A stretch of DNA of 64,000 nucleotides from Chromohalobacter nigrandesensis (lineage in GTDB: Bacteria > Pseudomonadota > Gammaproteobacteria > Pseudomonadales > Halomonadaceae). A program made the position numbers and the translations under genes. The stretch covers positions 49,579 to 113,578 of the forward strand of contig NZ_JAKGAM010000013.1 of assembly GCF_023061285.1 (NCBI RefSeq). Reading direction: 5' to 3'. This document shows, in pieces, positions 1 through 7,743 of this stretch. The notes under the pieces are model-generated. The model had not been told where the DNA came from and made no database searches. It saw only the letters and a program-made list of their open reading frames with translations. How positions within the stretch are numbered: position 1 is the first letter of the stretch; every line of letters begins with the position of its first letter.

Positions 1-197
1 GAACTCTGGTTCAGCCCCAGGCGGTTGGCCAACTCTTGCATGCGAAGCTCCGAGTCCGGCGCCATGGACAACAGTTGCAAAGCGCGATACTCGGTCAGGC
101 CAAGACCATGCTCACGTTGTAGCGCCTTCGCCACCTGGTTTTCGACCGACTCGAAGATATTCCTCACCTGCTGCCAAACTACCGATTTCGGTGGCAT
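1..197 (-). CDS. MarR-family transcriptional regulator (partial, N-terminus)
   Basis: The first 65 codons of a protein whose 3' end lies beyond the window edge. They read as the start of a winged-helix MarR regulator: a dimerisation helix (SVENQVAKALQREHGLGLTE), then YRALQLLS and MQELANRLGLNQS, which fit the usual helices before and within the DNA-binding part. The ATG at 197 is preceded by GAGGACAAAG, a good ribosome binding site. The gene is divergent from the DsbA-like/SMR/deaminase operon across a 464-base intergenic region with palindromic operator candidates, so it probably represses that operon and itself. The ligand is unknown. The family call is fairly safe; the regulatory target is inferred from position. 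Confidence 0.75.
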   Translation of the reverse strand, partial: MPPKSVVWQQVRNIFESVENQVAKALQREHGLGLTEYRALQLLSMAPDSELRMQELANRLGLNQS

Positions 198-477
198 CTT
201 TGTCCTCTTCCTAAGCTGTCAAATTTTTCGTTATCCTGTTAACTAAATTACTTGTACATGCATACACTACCTGAATTCTTGCCTGCAGGCCAGTCTGAGG
301 CTCTGTGCTTGTAAGCGATTTACATCGATACACGTGCGAAATATCTTAGTTTTTCTCCTTTCGTTGCCTGGTCGCCCCGCATCACACAGCGATCAACGCG
401 ATATCACTTAATTAGATATGAATATACACCCATGCCGCCATGGCTTGAGAGGGGTGGAAATATAGCCTTCAATTTAT

Positions 478-545
478 TTGCATGCGCAAGCATATTGACA
501 GCAAGCTGCGGCCATCTTACTCTCGATAGTACTTGCACGTGCAAG
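478..545. promoter_or_regulatory. Two TTGC-N4-GCAA operator-like palindromes
   Basis: The gap between the MarR gene and the DsbA-like gene holds two matching dyads, TTGCATGCGCAA (478-489) and TTGCACGTGCAA (533-544). Each is followed by GCA, and the second extends to a perfect 14-base palindrome, CTTGCACGTGCAAG (532-545). A weaker relative (CTTGTACATGCAT) lies at 251-263, nearer the MarR start. The 55-base spacing is about five helical turns. Sites of this length and symmetry are typical of MarR operators. The rest of 198-661 shows no gene. Confidence 0.5.
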
Positions 546-661
546 CACATGTACCGTCAGCTTACCGATCCACGTGGCACGCCAACCGCTGCCACAAGCC
601 TAAGCCGAAGAAGCCATACCTTGATAATTTAAATATGTATGCACAAACATTAGGAAAGCGC

Positions 662-1312
662 ATGTCTACGCAAATCACTATCTATACCGATTACGTTTGC
701 CCTTATTGCCTACTGGCAGAGCATATCGTCGAGGACGTGATCCAGGGGCGGGACGTCGAAATCAATTGGCGCCCCTACGAGCTGCGTCCCGAGCCGGTGC
801 CCACCCTGCGCGTTGAAGACCCGTATTTGCCACAGGTCTGGAAACAATCGGTTTACCCGATGGCCGAGCGTCTCGGCGTTCCGATCAAACTGCCAGCTAT
901 TTCACCCCAGCCACGCACCGACAAGGCCTTCGAAGTTTTCGCGATGGCGGATGAGCAAGGGCTTGGCCACACATTTTCGATGGCAGCGCTGAAAGCGTTC
1001 TTCCAGGAAGAAATGGATATAGGCAACCCGGAGATTCTGGCCGATTTGGGAGCCGAGGTGGGCCTCGAGCGCGAGTCCGTACTGAACGTACTGGCCAAGG
1101 GTACGTACCGGGAGCGTCACCGCGAGGCCCTGCGTCATGCCCGGGAGGACATGGTCATCACGTCCGTACCCACCATTGTGGTGGGCAAGCAAGTGTTCCG
1201 TGGCGTGCCGTCACCGGGAGAACTACGCCGGGCCCTCGACCAGGTCACGACCGAGACCGATCACGAGCAGCACCAGCCTGATGCCGAGGCCGCACACAAC
1301 GCCGCACGCTAG
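662..1312 (+). CDS. DsbA-family (FrnE-like) thiol-disulfide oxidoreductase
   Basis: 216 residues. The N-terminal strand ends in YVCPYC, giving a CPYC redox motif at residues 13-16. A helical insertion follows, then the cis-proline segment VPTIVVG and the closing GVPSPGELRRAL helix. This is the architecture of cytosolic DsbA/FrnE oxidoreductases (the DSBA family often found beside stress regulators), and no signal peptide is visible. An upstream in-frame extension exists, but the ATG at 662 has AGGAAAGC just before it and begins directly with the thioredoxin strand, so I chose it. It is the first gene of a co-directional set with two SMR transporters and a deaminase, probably under the divergent MarR regulator. 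The substrate is unknown. Confidence 0.8.
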   Translation: MSTQITIYTDYVCPYCLLAEHIVEDVIQGRDVEINWRPYELRPEPVPTLRVEDPYLPQVWKQSVYPMAERLGVPIKLPAISPQPRTDKAFEVFAMADEQGLGHTFSMAALKAFFQEEMDIGNPEILADLGAEVGLERESVLNVLAKGTYRERHREALRHAREDMVITSVPTIVVGKQVFRGVPSPGELRRALDQVTTETDHEQHQPDAEAAHNAAR

Positions 1313-1378
1313 GCCCACGACAACGGGGCCAAACCCAACGTTCAACTTGAATGTTCAACAACCGTAGGAGTAAACATC

Positions 1379-1702
1379 ATGATCAGCTGGCTATACCTCG
1401 GCGTCGCCGTTCTTTTTGAAATCGCCGTCGCCTTCTCAGCAGGAAACGCACAGGGATTCACCCGCCTATGGTGGACGATCGCAACGCTTGTGAGCGGGGC
1501 CATTGCCACCTTCTTCCTCAGCCTCGCGCTTCTCGAGTTCGACGTCGGCGTTGGCTACTCCATCTGGACCTCCGTTGCCGGGGTCGGAATCGTCATCCTG
1601 GGTGCGATTTTCTTCCAGGAACGGCTCAACCTGAGAAAGCTCTCGGGCATTGCCATGGTCATCGGCGGTGTCATCGGGCTTCGACTGAGCGGCGCAGCGT
1701 AA
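1379..1702 (+). CDS. SMR-family small multidrug transporter, subunit 1 of a pair
   Basis: 107 residues with four predicted membrane helices. The essential SMR glutamate is present at position 14 (LGVAVLFE), and the second conserved block reads VGYSIWTSVAGVG. AGGAGTAAACATC precedes the ATG. SMR proteins are proton-coupled antiporters for cationic compounds or guanidinium. This gene is followed after 67 bases by a second, different SMR gene, which points to a paired (heterodimeric) SMR rather than a homodimeric EmrE. The substrate cannot be told from sequence. Confidence 0.85.
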   Translation: MISWLYLGVAVLFEIAVAFSAGNAQGFTRLWWTIATLVSGAIATFFLSLALLEFDVGVGYSIWTSVAGVGIVILGAIFFQERLNLRKLSGIAMVIGGVIGLRLSGAA

Positions 1703-1769
1703 GGACAAATCAAGCAATCATCGCAGTAGCGATACCTATGAACCCAGCACCAGATCAAAGGAAATCGAC

Positions 1770-2162
1770 ATGACTAATACGTCTATCAACCAAGCCAGCA
1801 ACGGGCGTGCATGGATCGCGCTACTGCTCGCCGGCGCCTTCGAAATCGTTTATGCCCTGAGTGTCGCCGGTAGCGAGGCCTTCACTGTTCTGAACTGGTC
1901 GATCTCGGCGATCGTGTTCTTCCTGCTCACGCTGTACGCGCTCAGTGTTGCCCTGAAGACGATCGATGTGGGGATTGGCTACGCCGTATGGGCGGGCATC
2001 GGCGCGGTAGGTTCGGCTGTGTTCGGCAGCGTGCTGTTCGAACAATCCCTCACGCTGGGCCAGGCATTCTGGCTGGCAGTCATCATCGCGGGCGTCATCT
2101 GGCTGAAACTGGCCAGTAGCGAAAAGCTGCAAGCCGACGAATCAGGCCTCATAGCATCTTGA
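1770..2162 (+). CDS. SMR-family transporter, subunit 2 of a pair (SugE/Gdx-like)
   Basis: 130 residues with an extended polar N-terminus before the first helix and a polar C-terminal tail. The glutamate of helix 1 is in AGAFEIVYALSV, and the block IGYAVWAGIGAVG is close to the SugE/Gdx consensus, which in characterised members exports guanidinium. GGAAATCGAC precedes the ATG. With the preceding gene it forms a paired SMR. The longer tails are typical of one partner of such pairs and may fix opposite membrane topology. A guanidinium or quaternary-amine role is an inference from family motifs. Confidence 0.85.
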   Translation: MTNTSINQASNGRAWIALLLAGAFEIVYALSVAGSEAFTVLNWSISAIVFFLLTLYALSVALKTIDVGIGYAVWAGIGAVGSAVFGSVLFEQSLTLGQAFWLAVIIAGVIWLKLASSEKLQADESGLIAS

Positions 2163-2240
2163 AAGATGCGCAATCACGCCCGGAGGGGCAAGCCGCCGTC
2201 ATCCGCTTGCCCTTTCAGAACCACTCCATCGGAGACATTG

Positions 2241-2723
2241 ATGTCCACTAGCCCAACTGATCGCTTCTCGCAGCTCATGGAGGATGTTGTTGCCTACTCC
2301 ACTGAGCATGTCCGTAGTGGCGGCATACCCTTCACGGCCTTTGTCGTTGATGCCTCCGGAACGGTTCTGGGACGTGGCGTAAACCGCGTTCTTGAACATC
2401 ACGACCCGACCGCCCATGCGGAGGTCGAGGCAATCAGAGACGCGTGTCGTAACGTCGGCGCCAGCCAATTGCGCGGGACGACGCTCTTGGCATCGGGAGA
2501 GCCCTGCGCCATGTGCTACCTGAACGCCCTTTTCGCTGGTATCGACGATGTGATCTACGCGGTCGATCGGCACAGTGCCGCCGAGGCGGGCTTCGATTAC
2601 CGAGATTCGTACCAACTGCTGGCACATTTCCCCGACCAGTGGCCCATAAAGGTACACAAGCACGCCACCACTCAAGCCCTAGAACCGTTCAACCTTTGGA
2701 GAAGAAAAAGGAGCTCCCTGTGA
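2241..2723 (+). CDS. Cytidine/guanine deaminase-family zinc hydrolase
   Basis: 160 residues. The zinc and catalytic motifs of the cytidine deaminase superfamily are present: HAEVEAI (His ligand and catalytic Glu) and PCAMC (two Cys ligands). The spacing and the tail AEAGFDYRDSYQLL recall guanine deaminases and other free-base or nucleoside deaminases more than tRNA-specific TadA. I chose the ATG at 2241 because GGAGACATTG sits directly before it; the upstream extension is low in conserved features. It is last in the SMR operon, so deamination of a nitrogenous compound and export of a cationic one may be linked. The exact substrate is not predictable. Confidence 0.7.
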   Translation: MSTSPTDRFSQLMEDVVAYSTEHVRSGGIPFTAFVVDASGTVLGRGVNRVLEHHDPTAHAEVEAIRDACRNVGASQLRGTTLLASGEPCAMCYLNALFAGIDDVIYAVDRHSAAEAGFDYRDSYQLLAHFPDQWPIKVHKHATTQALEPFNLWRRKRSSL

Positions 2724-2794
2724 ATACCCCGATGAATCCGGCCCAGGCCGGTAACAATCCTGCCGCCCTGTTCCGCCCCGATGATAGATCATGA
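2720..2794 (+). pseudogene. Short GTG-start reading frame, probable 5' remnant of a lost gene
   Basis: A 24-codon frame begins with GTG at 2720, overlapping the deaminase stop codon (GTGA), and has the strong ribosome binding site AAGGAG eight bases upstream. The peptide starts VNTPMNPAQAGNNPAALF and stops at 2794. The translational coupling suggests that a real fifth operon gene once started here and has been truncated by a rearrangement, since unrelated minus-strand remnants follow at once. A genuine micro-peptide cannot be excluded. Confidence 0.4.
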
Positions 2795-2868
2795 CCGAGA
2801 CTACTCAAGACACGCGCCACGGAGGGCGGCATCGCGACTGACGTAACGACATCGAAGGCTTCGGTACT

Positions 2869-2991
2869 TCAGGCGGGCGCCGTGTCACCGGCGAGCATGT
2901 TCATGATCAGCCGGATCATCGTCTCCTTGTTGGCGGGGTCGGATTCCGCCACCAGCTGCGTCAGCCATACGGTCTCATGAAAGCGCGGCTC
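2869..2991 (-). pseudogene. C-terminal remnant of a probable TetR-type regulator
   Basis: An open minus-strand stretch ends at the stop codon 2869-2871 and encodes a tail reading TVWLTQLVAESDPANKETM and then IRLIMNMLAGDTAPA. This style of helical end resembles the last helix of TetR/AcrR regulators. The frame has no start of its own: it runs into the 3' end of the TauE gene and closes shortly inside it. It is best read as a 3' fragment left by a deletion. Family assignment is weak because no DNA-binding domain remains. Confidence 0.35.
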
Positions 2992-3799
2992 AGTGCATGA
3001 CGACCATCACCACCAGCACTACCGTCAGCAGTAACAGGTACACCCCGGCATGAATGCGATCGGGAATGCGCCCGATCCATCGCGATGCCAGGCGAATGCC
3101 GAGCCATGATCCCACCGCCAGCACCAGCAAGGCGCGCAGATCCACATACCCCGCGTACCAGGCGCCCAGGGCGGTATCGCTGGCCGACAGCAGCACATAG
3201 GTCGCGGTGCCACTCACCGCCATCGGCAGCGACAACGGATTGGCCATCGCCGTAGCCGCCGTCATGCTGGCCCCTCTGCGGCGCATCAGCGGCACGGTCA
3301 TCACGCTGCCGCCCACACCCAGCAAGGCGGCGACTGTGCCGATGAAGGTACCGGTCATCGCCGTCACCAGGCGGCCCATGGGACGTATATCCCCGCTCGC
3401 CTGACGCAGGAAACCGGACCGCAGGATGGCATCCGCAATCGTTATCCCCAGATAGCCGATGAACGCCCAGCGCACCCAGTCTCCACTCAACGCCACTGCT
3501 ACTGCCGCACCGAGCACGGCACCGATGGCGATATAACCCACCATCGGACGCACCAGATGCCATTGCACGGTCCGCCGTCGGTGGTGACGCCATGTCGATA
3601 GAGATGCAGCGAAGATCATCAGTGCAGTCGAAGTGGCTACCGCGATATGCATAGCCGCCTGCCCGGCCACGCTATCCGACCCATGGACGGCAATCAGCAA
3701 GGTATACATCAAGGGAACCACGACGAAGCCACCACCGAAACCAAATAGCACGGTAGTCACACCGGCCAACCCACCGCAGAAAAACAATACGCTATACAC
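2990..3799 (-). CDS. TauE/SafE-family membrane permease
   Basis: About 269 residues, nearly all hydrophobic, with some eight membrane helices. Two glycine-rich repeats typical of the TauE/SafE (DUF81) family are visible: FGFGGGFVVVPLM near the N-terminus and LLGVGGSVMTVPLM in the second half, each after an alternating helix. Members export organosulfur anions, sulfite or sulfoacetate. I chose GTG at 3799 because AGGAGA lies seven bases upstream; a longer TTG start at 3823 has no such site. It is divergent from an AraC regulator across about 108 bases, so that regulator probably controls it. The substrate is unknown. Confidence 0.8.
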   Translation of the reverse strand: MYSVLFFCGGLAGVTTVLFGFGGGFVVVPLMYTLLIAVHGSDSVAGQAAMHIAVATSTALMIFAASLSTWRHHRRRTVQWHLVRPMVGYIAIGAVLGAAVAVALSGDWVRWAFIGYLGITIADAILRSGFLRQASGDIRPMGRLVTAMTGTFIGTVAALLGVGGSVMTVPLMRRRGASMTAATAMANPLSLPMAVSGTATYVLLSASDTALGAWYAGYVDLRALLVLAVGSWLGIRLASRWIGRIPDRIHAGVYLLLLTVVLVVMVVMH

Positions 3800-3907
3800 C
3801 GGAACTCTCCTGATGGAACTCAACGACAGGAACGATATTCCGATAAGGGGTGGCCGACATTCGCCAGCTAGCCAATAATCATTTTATTTCGGCCATACTG
3901 ACTCTAA

Positions 3908-4705
3908 ATGCGCAATATTCCTCTGGCGGACGTGGATCACGTCGTGCGGCCCATCGTGGCCATCGGCACCGACTACAGCCCCGGCACCCTGCTCGACTTT
4001 CACAGCCATCGCCGTGCCCAGTTTCTCTACGCCATGACGGGGTTGATGGAAGTCGACACCGATGACGGCACCTGGATGGTACCGCCCTACAGCGGTGTCT
4101 GGTTGCCGGCGGGCAAGCGCCACCGGGTGCGGATGAACGGCGTCAGTACCCGCAGCCTGTATATCGAACCACTAGCGGCGCCACGCCCCTCCCGCAACTG
4201 CGAGGTGCTGGTCGTGACGCCGCTGCTGCATCACCTGCTGCTGGCCTCTGCCAACATGCCCGCGCTCTATGACGAGAGCGGTCGCGATGGCGCCCTCGCC
4301 CAACTCCTGCTGCATGAGTTACAAATGGCACCGTCGCTGCCGCTGTTTGCTCCTCTGCCCCACGATCCCCAACTGGCCAGCCTGTGTAAGGAGTTTCTCG
4401 CCCAGCCGAGTATCCGTAGCCTGCCCGCGGAGTGGGCGCGGCAACTGCACCGCAGCCAGCGCACCTTCAATCGCCTGTTTCGCCAACAGACCGGTATGTC
4501 ATTCGGCGTATGGCGCCAGCAGGCCTGCCTGATGGCCGCCGTTCCCAGACTGCTATCGGGAAGCTCCGTTACCCGAACCGCGCTGGAACTCGGCTACGAC
4601 AGCCCCGGCGCCTTCTCCAGCATGTTTCGCAAGGTGCTTGGCCAATCCCCGACCGCCTTTGCCCGCGCAGCTGCTCGCCAGGAGGAGCCGCCCAACCATT
4701 GCTGA
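3908..4705 (+). CDS. AraC-family transcriptional regulator with cupin sensor domain
   Basis: 265 residues. The N-terminal half is an AraC-type cupin (LLDFHSHRRAQFLYAMTG, then VPPYSGVWLPAGKRH), followed by two helix-turn-helix units in the last 100 residues (LPAEWARQLHRSQRTFNRLF, then TALELGYDSPGAFSSMFRK). This domain order matches the NimR/YkgA-like subgroup that commonly sits beside an exporter gene. It is transcribed divergently from the TauE permease and probably activates it. The effector is unknown. Confidence 0.85.
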   Translation: MRNIPLADVDHVVRPIVAIGTDYSPGTLLDFHSHRRAQFLYAMTGLMEVDTDDGTWMVPPYSGVWLPAGKRHRVRMNGVSTRSLYIEPLAAPRPSRNCEVLVVTPLLHHLLLASANMPALYDESGRDGALAQLLLHELQMAPSLPLFAPLPHDPQLASLCKEFLAQPSIRSLPAEWARQLHRSQRTFNRLFRQQTGMSFGVWRQQACLMAAVPRLLSGSSVTRTALELGYDSPGAFSSMFRKVLGQSPTAFARAAARQEEPPNHC

Positions 4706-5698
4706 TGCGGGATTATAGACGGGAACCAGATGATCGCGGACATGCGGAATCTAACGAGAGCCGAACTATCCGAGATCTCCAGATAGTGGGCATTGCTTCA
4801 GTTCCTGAAACCGCAATAGCGTCTGACGACGACTCGCCGACGTGATGCCATAGCAGTTCACCGATCCAACAGCAGATCGCCTTCGATGGGTATGAGAAGC
4901 ACCAGCCCTGGAAGGCGGCGCCGGTTTAAACACATGATACGCACTTCTCGGCTCGCACCTATTGGGAATGCACCTTCCTGGAGGGGATGAGGTACAGCAC
5001 ACCCACGACCACCACCACGGCCGCCTTCGCCGTCGCACGCCCAGCGGCGGCACTTACATCATCACCTGGCTTGCCTAGCGGCTGCTGGAAACTCGACTGA
5101 TGCACCCGTAGCCGCCCGCCTGGCTGAAAGGCCAAAAACAAAACCCCGGCTCGTTAACCATCCCTAGATCGGTTGGCATCCAACCTTCAGAGGCATCTGA
5201 CGAGCCGGGGTCAGCGTAGCAGCGGCGTGATATTCATGGTCTAGCAGGTGACTGGAATACCTAGCAATTTATGACAACCCGAACCAGTACTTTACGGGAA
5301 CAAACATTACCTCTGCCATACCATCGGTCAGCTAGCGGCCAGAAGCGGACGTTTGTTCATTGCGTCCATGGGGCTGTATGCATGGTATTGATGTGAATGA
5401 GAGCCGGCGCCGGTGGTCATTTCCGACCTCTTAGGTAGCACTGAAAGTGGCCCCTCGCTCTTGGTTCGCAACGAGGAGGCCGAGATGAATGCTTGCGCCC
5501 CATAGGATTGAGTGCAAGGCCGCTCAAACGGCCACGATGATCGATCTCTATTGACAAAGCCAGAATCCACTTTATCATAAAGATGCGCTCCTCAGCTCTC
5601 GCGCGCGATCATACCTACAGCGCTTCTCGGTATGTGTCTGATCTCATTGATATTTATATTGGTGTGTAGGACAGGTTAGTGAAGAGGGGGGATGCGCA
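4706..5698. other. Gene-free stretch with a nested inverted repeat
   Basis: No convincing gene in either strand over about 990 bases; open frames here are short and low in similarity-like features. The main structure is at 5144-5210, described separately. Base composition is uneven, and the stretch marks the left edge of the accessory region, so it probably contains decayed mobile DNA that I cannot name. Confidence 0.5.
5144..5210. repeat. Nested inverted repeat (11-bp arms enclosing a small hairpin)
   Basis: CCCCGGCTCGT at 5144-5154 is the exact reverse complement of ACGAGCCGGGG at 5200-5210. Inside the 45-base loop, GGTTGG-CAT-CCAACC (5171-5185) forms a second perfect hairpin. No T-run follows either arm, so a simple terminator is unlikely. 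It may be a non-autonomous element, a recombination site or the relic of transposon ends. Confidence 0.5.
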
Positions 5699-6631
5699 CT
5701 ATTTTTTCGCAGTCTTCCTATAAATACTTTCCAGTCTAAGTTGTTGACAGAGCTTCTGCCTGATTAAGCCTTTTTTTCTCCAGCTTTCATTGTAGATGAC
5801 TTTCTCGTCAAGTCTAATATAGACGACGCAATCTCCTTTGTCAGAGAAGTGGACGTTGCGATACACCGCAAGAACTTTTCTATTTACAATAACTCTTTCT
5901 CCCACTAGCTCAACTGCGCCTGGAAGAGTTTGAATCTGGTGTGGTGTCTTGGAAAGTAGCTCCTTTGCATGCGGCAGAGCTATCAAGCTGTCGCGAATGT
6001 GAGATTGAGCTCGCGTGACTCTTGTTAGGTGTCGCCAGGCATAATTCGTAATGGCGACTTTTCCTAGGCAGCAATTGATTACTCCCTTTGTTTTTTTAAA
6101 TCTTATTCTAGCCCAGTGGCGTGCCTCAGTTGTGGTGGTAACCGAGGGTACCGTAAAGCTACCTGCCCTAGCGATGGGTAGACGTTGCTTGTTCAGCAGT
6201 CGCTCTATTTCAAATCTTGATGCTGGGGTGAGAAGATGGTTTTCTGACACAGATAGTGTCTCAATCGGAGTTTTTTTGTCTACAAGCTTCCAATATATTT
6301 TTATTTCCGGATCGAGGCGAACCCAGATCAAGATAACTGGCTGATTCGTTGCTTTCCACTTTTTCAGATGTGCCTGATCAATGTTTTGTAATCGCCAGCG
6401 ATTTTTTGTTGGTGTCCAGCGACCAAAGCTTGGCCCAGTTTTTACCTGCACTGCCACTTGAGTGTGAGACGGGCTAGGGAAGTCTGTCGAGTACTTTAAT
6501 TGAAGATCGAGAGCGCCCATGCCCTCGCCTCGCATTGTCTCTCGGGTCGTCTCCCCATTAAATATCAGAGACAAAGCACTTGCGGCCATACTCTCTCCGG
6601 CGTTTCCTTGGTCAAATTCAAGAATATTCAT
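5699..6631 (-). CDS. DUF4365 domain protein (PD-(D/E)XK nuclease-like), possible defence gene
   Basis: 310 residues. The N-terminal half has the DUF4365 layout: an early helix with NAGESMAASAL, then GALDLQLKY, then VAVQVKTGPSF (a D...QxK nuclease-like core), a tryptophan-rich strand, and PVILIWVRLD followed by IYWKLVD. The C-terminal half (about 170-310) is not recognised. DUF4365 proteins recur in antiviral loci. GGAACGAACTCC precedes the ATG. Upstream, on the same strand, lie a dead IS30-type element and then a DinG-like helicase. Removing the insertion would put the two genes about 60 bases apart, so they may once have been an operon. Lower GC than the core genes supports transfer. Confidence 0.65.
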   Translation of the reverse strand: MNILEFDQGNAGESMAASALSLIFNGETTRETMRGEGMGALDLQLKYSTDFPSPSHTQVAVQVKTGPSFGRWTPTKNRWRLQNIDQAHLKKWKATNQPVILIWVRLDPEIKIYWKLVDKKTPIETLSVSENHLLTPASRFEIERLLNKQRLPIARAGSFTVPSVTTTTEARHWARIRFKKTKGVINCCLGKVAITNYAWRHLTRVTRAQSHIRDSLIALPHAKELLSKTPHQIQTLPGAVELVGERVIVNRKVLAVYRNVHFSDKGDCVVYIRLDEKVIYNESWRKKGLIRQKLCQQLRLESIYRKTAKK

Positions 6632-6660
6632 GGAGTTCGTTCCGATTAAAAATAGCTGGT

Positions 6661-7709
6661 GGATGCAGTTTCTGATTACAATACAATCAATGTGTCAATA
6701 ATGGAGCTTCATGGTCTGCGCCCTCAGTTCGCTCATCACTTCAATGGGACACTTGAAGTCAAAGCGCTTTCGCGGACGCATGTTAATCTCAAGCGCGACC
6801 TCATCCAGTTCTTGCTGGCTATAGACCGATAGGTCCGTCCCTTTGAGCCAGTAATGCTGTATGAGCCCATTGATATTTTCGTTGGCACCTCTTTGCCACG
6901 GGCTATGCGGGTCACAAAAATAGATGGCAACACCTGTATTCTGGGTGATCTGGGCGTGCTGCGTCATCTCGCGCCCTTGGTCATATGTCATGCTCTCCCG
7001 AGCAGCCAGCGGCATACGGTTCAGCGCAGCGCTAAAGCCTTCCACGGCAGAGGTGGCGATCGCATAGGGCATCTTTGCCAGAATCAGGTAGCCGCTTTTC
7101 AACTCGACGATGGCGCCGACAACCGATGCATTGCCCTCGCCTTTGACCAGGTCGCCTTCCCAGTACCCGGGGAATTCACGTTTTTCCACCTCGGGAGGAC
7201 GGAGGTAAATACTGACCATATCAGGGATCTGGTTGCGCCGGTCAACTTGCCGCAAGCTCTTTTCGTAGCTCGCCGACGGGCAACGCATAGGTAGCGCTGT
7301 AGATCGTTTCACGGCATACGTAGGAGTCTCGGAGGTCAGGGATATTCATATGCTTGAGCTTGCCGCTGATCTGCTCGGAGGCAAGCTTTGACGCAGCATG
7401 TGCTGAATCAAGGCGAACCGAGGGCTTCCAGGAAGCAGCTTGCGCCCTGGCCGACAAACTGTCCGGCGATCCTGGCAACGCTGTTGTGCGTGTGGCACAC
7501 AGTATCTGCCATCAGGCGAGCCATTATGACGTATCTATCGACTGATCGTCGGCGGAGACCGCTCGAACAGAGCCGCCACCTTCCTGATGCTCAAGTCTTG
7601 CGCGAGGTAGACCTGGATCGTCGCCCGTTCTTCGATACAGAGTTCAGAATATAACATGGGTACAACACCTTCCCGATTCGGTCAGGTGTTGCACTCAGAA
7701 TTTGCGGCC
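6661..7709 (-). mobile_element. IS30-type insertion sequence, copy 1 (inactive)
   Basis: A unit of about 1.05 kb whose ends match those of the copy at 20550-21682. The start-side end (reading inward on the minus strand) is GGCCGCAAATTCTGAGTGCA, and the other end (on the plus strand) is GGATGCAGTTTCTGATTACA. TTCTGA and the spacing of the leading GG are shared between the two. No clear target duplication remains. It sits between the helicase stop (7744) and the DUF4365 start (6631) and carries a broken transposase. Boundaries are good to a few bases. Confidence 0.7.
6695..7657 (-). pseudogene. IS30-family transposase, broken
   Basis: Reading from ATG at 7657, the protein starts MLYSELCIEERATIQ like copy 2, but codon 41 is an amber stop (TAG, 7537-7535) where copy 2 has Glu. 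Frames then shift near 7380, and near 7250 a short deletion removes a stretch corresponding to the CLRQGKTTRKPRRG segment of copy 2. The catalytic part is intact in the last frame: YWEGDLV, TYDQGREM and RGANENINGL supply the IS30 D-D-E residues, ending at 6695. Several independent lesions make it clearly non-functional. Confidence 0.8.
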
Positions 7710-7743
7710 AAGGGCTTTGAGATTGAGCCGAAAAACAAAGACC

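Noticed and set aside
533..661. In-frame upstream extension of the DsbA-like gene
   Set aside because: It has no ribosome binding site and lies over the operator palindrome; ATG at 662 with AGGAAAGC fits the family start.
5144..5210. Integron attC site
   Set aside because: The core GTTRRRY/RYYYAAC sites do not match, and no integrase or cassette is nearby.
5328..5570. 80-codon minus-strand frame in the gene-free stretch
   Set aside because: No recognisable motif, no ribosome binding site and low-complexity composition.
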